DNA of 6,172 bases from Ruminococcaceae bacterium UBA7075. Lineage in GTDB: Bacteria; Bacillota; Clostridia; Oscillospirales; Acutalibacteraceae. The stretch spans positions 960 through 7,131 of the forward strand of contig DKZL01000046.1 in NCBI GenBank assembly GCA_002493635.1, in the 5' to 3' direction. A program made the position numbers and the translations under genes. The number at the start of each line of letters is the position of its first letter. Positions within the stretch are counted from its first letter, which is position 1. The notes below the pieces were generated by a model, which saw only the letters and a program-made list of their open reading frames with translations, was not told the origin of the DNA and ran no database searches. Of this stretch, positions 4,123 through 6,172 are shown one piece after another.

Positions 4123-4995
4123 TCAAACTCGTGAAGCGTCCGAAAGTTTATTTGATAGTTCTGTGAGTTCTTCGTCGGAATAAAACTCAATCTGCAATAC
4201 TCCGCCCTCTTTGCCCTTGCTTTTAGAAACTGTAATTTTTCTGCCAAGGCTTTCGTTGAGTGCAAGCTCAACCATCTTATAAAACGGCGGTGGCGTTTCC
4301 TGCTTGATTTCGGGCTTTTCTTTTGCATTTATCAGGCTTTTGCAGAGTTTTTCTACTTGACGCACCGACAAATCCTTGCTGACAATCTCTTCTGCAACCG
4401 TTATCATCTGCTCTTCATTACTGAGTGAAAGCAACGCTCTTGCGTGGCCTGCCGATATTTTTCCGTCGTTAAGATATTCCGTTATACTTTCGGGCAGTTT
4501 CAAAAGACGGAGTGCATTTGTAATCGCAGGTCTTGACTTGCCGACTGACTGTGCAACTTCATCTTGTGAAAAATCGTGTTCGTCTATAAGAGCCTTGTAA
4601 CCGAGAGCCTCTTCAAGCGGAGTCAGATCCTCACGCTGGAGGTTTTCGATAAGTGCAATCTCCATTGTTTCGGTGTCGGAAAGCTCACGTATTATGACCG
4701 GAACTTCGTTAATACCTGCCATTCTGCAAGCACGGTATCTTCTTTCGCCTGCCACAATCTGGTAACCGCCCAATGTGAGCGGACGTACTAAAAGCGGCTG
4801 CAAAAGTCCGTGCTGTGAAATGCTGTCTGCAAGCTCTGCAAGTGCCTTTTCGTCAAATTCTTTTCTCGGCTGTGAGCGATTCGGTTCAATCTCGGAAATC
4901 GGAAGAGTAACGCTTGAATCCTTGTCCTCGCTGTCATTCTCAATAAAGATTGCATTTAAACCTTTGCCGAGACCGCCGAGTTTTTTCTTTGCCAT
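4123..4995 (-). CDS. parB: ParB/Spo0J chromosome-partitioning CTPase clamp
   Basis: Binds parS sites near the origin, loads as a CTP-dependent sliding clamp, spreads, and recruits SMC; 290 aa is typical. Residues 1-16 (KKKLGGLGKGL) form the basic N-terminal peptide that stimulates the ParA ATPase. Residues ~29-125 are the ParB/Srx CTPase domain, with P43-R44 in SQPRKEFD, the GERRYRA box (83-89) and ENLQREDLTPLEEA (117-130). Residues ~143-168 hold the helix-turn-helix that reads parS (SQDEVAQSVGKSRPAITNAL). The end (GGVLQIEFYSDEELTELSNKL) is the dimerisation domain. The ATG at 4993-4995 is one base after the parA stop and has GGAG (5003-5006) 7 nt upstream, so it is co-transcribed with parA. 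No parS-like palindrome was seen in this window. Confidence 0.96.
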   Translation of the reverse strand: MAKKKLGGLGKGLNAIFIENDSEDKDSSVTLPISEIEPNRSQPRKEFDEKALAELADSISQHGLLQPLLVRPLTLGGYQIVAGERRYRACRMAGINEVPVIIRELSDTETMEIALIENLQREDLTPLEEALGYKALIDEHDFSQDEVAQSVGKSRPAITNALRLLKLPESITEYLNDGKISAGHARALLSLSNEEQMITVAEEIVSKDLSVRQVEKLCKSLINAKEKPEIKQETPPPFYKMVELALNESLGRKITVSKSKGKEGGVLQIEFYSDEELTELSNKLSDASRV

Positions 4996-4996
4996 T

Positions 4997-5761
4997 TTAT
5001 CGCTCCTTCTTTATAATTTCTTGGGCAAGAGCCGTGTAAGCCGCACTGCCCTTGCAGGATTTATCATAATAAATTACAGGCATACCAAAACTTGGTGCCT
5101 CTGAAAGTCTTACACCTCTCGGAATTACCGTTGCAAATACCTTGCGAGGGAAAAACTTTTTGACCTCCTCAACTACCTGCTGAGTGAGGTTAAGCCTGCC
5201 GTCATACATTGTCAGCAAAACGCCCTCAATGTCGATTGAAGGATTATACTGCCGCTTGATTCTGCGGACGGTACTCATAAGCTGCGAAAGTCCTTCAAGT
5301 GCGTAATACTCGCACTGAATCGGCACAAGAAATGTGTCGGCAACAGTCAGTGCATTGGCTGTTATCAGTCCGAGTGACGGAGGACAGTCAATAATTATGT
5401 AATCATAATACTGTTTTATCGGGAGCAGGGCATTTTTCAAAAGTGCTTCTCTGTGCGGCTTTTCAACTATTTCAAGCTCTGCCGCCGCCAGATTGATGCT
5501 TGACGGTATAATGTGCAGATTGTCATAAGGCGTTGTCAAAACACACTGCTGTGCCTTTGCATCTTCAACTAAAATATCGTATGTTGATAATTTTACCTTA
5601 CTCTTGTCGATAGCTACACCGCTTGTGGCATTGCCCTGAGGGTCGGCGTCAACAAGCAAGGTCTTTTTGCCGAGTGCGCCAAGACACGCCGCAAGATTTA
5701 CGGCTGTGGTAGTTTTTCCTACACCGCCTTTTTGATTGGATATTGCAATTATTTTTGCCAA
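4997..5761 (-). CDS. parA: ParA/Soj chromosome-partitioning ATPase
   Basis: Walker-type ATPase that binds DNA as an ATP dimer and, with ParB, separates origins and (as Soj) influences DnaA. I choose the TTG at 5759-5761, giving 254 aa and the family's typical start MAKIIAISNQKGGVGKTT. It is preceded by GGGTGAT, the right distance from it to pair with the 16S end. A GTG at 5768-5770 would add three residues (INL after the start) but has no good ribosome site. The deviant Walker A is K11-GGVGK-TT (11-18), Walker A' is LLVDADPQGN (35-44), and Walker B is IIIDCPP (122-128). RGVRLSEAPSFG near the C-terminus is the usual DNA-binding arginine region. It forms an operon with parB, one base apart. Confidence 0.96.
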   Translation of the reverse strand: MAKIIAISNQKGGVGKTTTAVNLAACLGALGKKTLLVDADPQGNATSGVAIDKSKVKLSTYDILVEDAKAQQCVLTTPYDNLHIIPSSINLAAAELEIVEKPHREALLKNALLPIKQYYDYIIIDCPPSLGLITANALTVADTFLVPIQCEYYALEGLSQLMSTVRRIKRQYNPSIDIEGVLLTMYDGRLNLTQQVVEEVKKFFPRKVFATVIPRGVRLSEAPSFGMPVIYYDKSCKGSAAYTALAQEIIKKER

Positions 5762-5810
5762 ATTAATCACCCGATTAAATAATTAGTCATTCTTTATTTG
5801 ATACCTTATA

Positions 5811-5839
5811 AGTATATCATAATTGCCCTGCAATTTAAA
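5811..5839 (-). promoter_or_regulatory. Probable parAB promoter, extended -10
   Basis: Minus-strand TTTAAA (5839-5834), 17 bases, TATACT (5816-5811) preceded by TGA (TGn extension). The start would be near 5804, giving a leader of ~43 nt. An overlapping alternative, TTGCAG-17-TATAAG, is slightly downstream. Confidence 0.6.
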
Positions 5840-5892
5840 GTGTTTTATTAATTTTTTTCACCGATATATAAGTTCAGCTAAATTATAGTTTA

Positions 5893-5962
5893 GCGACGGT
5901 GGTCGCTTTATTCGTTATAAATGTCGGACTTAATATCAACCTCGGTATCTCGGAGTTTAAAC
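5893..5962. repeat. Dispersed repeat, copy 2 (GGTG-loop hairpin plus conserved block)
   Basis: Hairpin GCGAC-GGTG-GTCGC (5893-5906) followed by TTTATTCG, then the same conserved 21-base block as copy 1 at 5942-5962. Relative to copy 1 the third stem pair has changed from C-G to A-T on both sides, which keeps the hairpin. As in copy 1, a TTAACA-GTAGGGA palindrome follows on the right, 25 bases later here. Confidence 0.75.
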
Positions 5963-5987
5963 CTGATAAATTAAACAGAATTTTTCT

Positions 5988-6027
5988 TTAACATTCGTAG
6001 GGAACGACACGGGGGTCGTTCCCTACG
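5988..6027. repeat. Palindrome of the GTAGGGAACGAC family
   Basis: After TTAACATT (5988-5995), CGTAGGGAACGAC (5996-6008) pairs perfectly with GTCGTTCCCTACG (6015-6027), a 13-bp stem with loop ACGGGG. From the G at 5997 to the C at 6026 it extends the inner arm at 1570-1597 of the element in the toxin leader, which it matches throughout apart from a two-base difference at the 5' end. The left flank TTTAACATTCGTAGGGA is the inverse of the right end of the element at 3958-4056. Confidence 0.8.
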
Positions 6028-6073
6028 ATATGGTGCTAAATTTATATGAAGATTATCTGTATCGCACTAAAAG

Positions 6074-6172
6074 CCTCCTTAGAAAAGGAGGTGTCACGCT
6101 TGCGTGACGGAGGATTGAAAATAAGGTGAAATCAAAACTTTTTTAATCCTCAGTCAGCTTTCGCTGACAGCT
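6074..6172. repeat. Cluster of three hairpins, a dispersed palindromic repeat cut by the window end
   Basis: Three hairpins lie in a row: CCTCCTT-AGAA-AAGGAGG (6074-6091), GTCACGC-TT-GCGTGAC (6093-6108), and GTCAGC-TTTC-GCTGAC (6153-6168). Between the last two, GAGGATT (6110-6116 region) and AATCCTC (6145-6151) face each other around an A/T-rich centre. The whole is a symmetric unit whose right end, by analogy, should continue as AGCTCC beyond base 6172. No coding potential; related hairpins are, from memory, common in gut Clostridia genomes. Confidence 0.65.

Noticed and set aside
4053..4328. A 91-codon minus-strand frame overlapping the parB 3' end
   Set aside because: It is an out-of-frame shadow of parB that continues into repeat DNA, with no ribosome site of its own.
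5762..5770. GTG at 5768-5770 as the parA start
   Set aside because: It has no good Shine-Dalgarno, and its own region (GGGTGAT) serves better as the ribosome site for the TTG at 5759-5761, which gives the family's usual N-terminus. The difference is only three residues.
6093..6108. GTCACGC-TT-GCGTGAC palindrome as a parS site
   Set aside because: It does not match the parS consensus TGTTTCACGTGAAACA (no CACGTG centre, no GTTTC arms) and lies in a repeat hairpin cluster.

Overview
The window reads as chromosomal DNA of a low-to-medium GC Gram-positive anaerobe, most likely a gut Clostridia (Oscillospiraceae/Lachnospiraceae-like). The evidence is strong AGGAGG/GGTGAT ribosome binding sites, near-consensus sigma-A promoters, a rubrerythrin, a DUF348/G5 surface protein, and chromosomal-type ParA and ParB next to serS, an arrangement common near the replication origin of Firmicutes. 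All protein genes lie on the minus strand. The only plus-strand gene proposed is a small RNA.

Right to left along the direction of transcription: 5771-6172 has no gene and holds the parA promoter plus three kinds of dispersed hairpin repeat. parA (4997-5761) and parB (4123-4995) are one nucleotide apart and form an operon for chromosome segregation. The 317-base gap at 3806-4122 holds a second copy of the repeat found upstream of parA and a long inverted repeat. serS (2525-3805) encodes a seryl-tRNA synthetase with an unusual active-site motif. A large hairpin with a U-tract separates it from rbr (1835-2371), a classical rubrerythrin for peroxide reduction. A bidirectional-looking terminator follows at 1740-1803.

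The most interesting region is 1085-1694. It carries a complete, compact type I toxin-antitoxin locus. On the minus strand, an extended -10 promoter (1666-1694) reads into a leader and then a 29-codon hydrophobic peptide (1362-1451) that looks like the 'putative holin-like toxin' family. A strong plus-strand promoter (1216-1243) drives a predicted ~87-nt antisense RNA (1250-1336) that ends at its own terminator inside the toxin 3' UTR. The two transcripts begin with related sequence, so the toxin mRNA 5' end can pair with its own 3' UTR. A 147-bp MITE-like element with 17-bp terminal inverted repeats and a 10-bp target duplication has inserted into the toxin leader. It split a hairpin (CTCCC-GAAA-GGGAG) that would have masked the Shine-Dalgarno.

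At the left end, 1-648 is the N-terminal part of a secreted DUF348/G5 protein, probably a cell-wall enzyme of the YabE/Rpf-like type. It has a perfect TTGACA-17-TATAAT promoter, a structured ~127-nt leader of no recognised class, and TGTAAY repeats further upstream that fit the WalR operator pattern.
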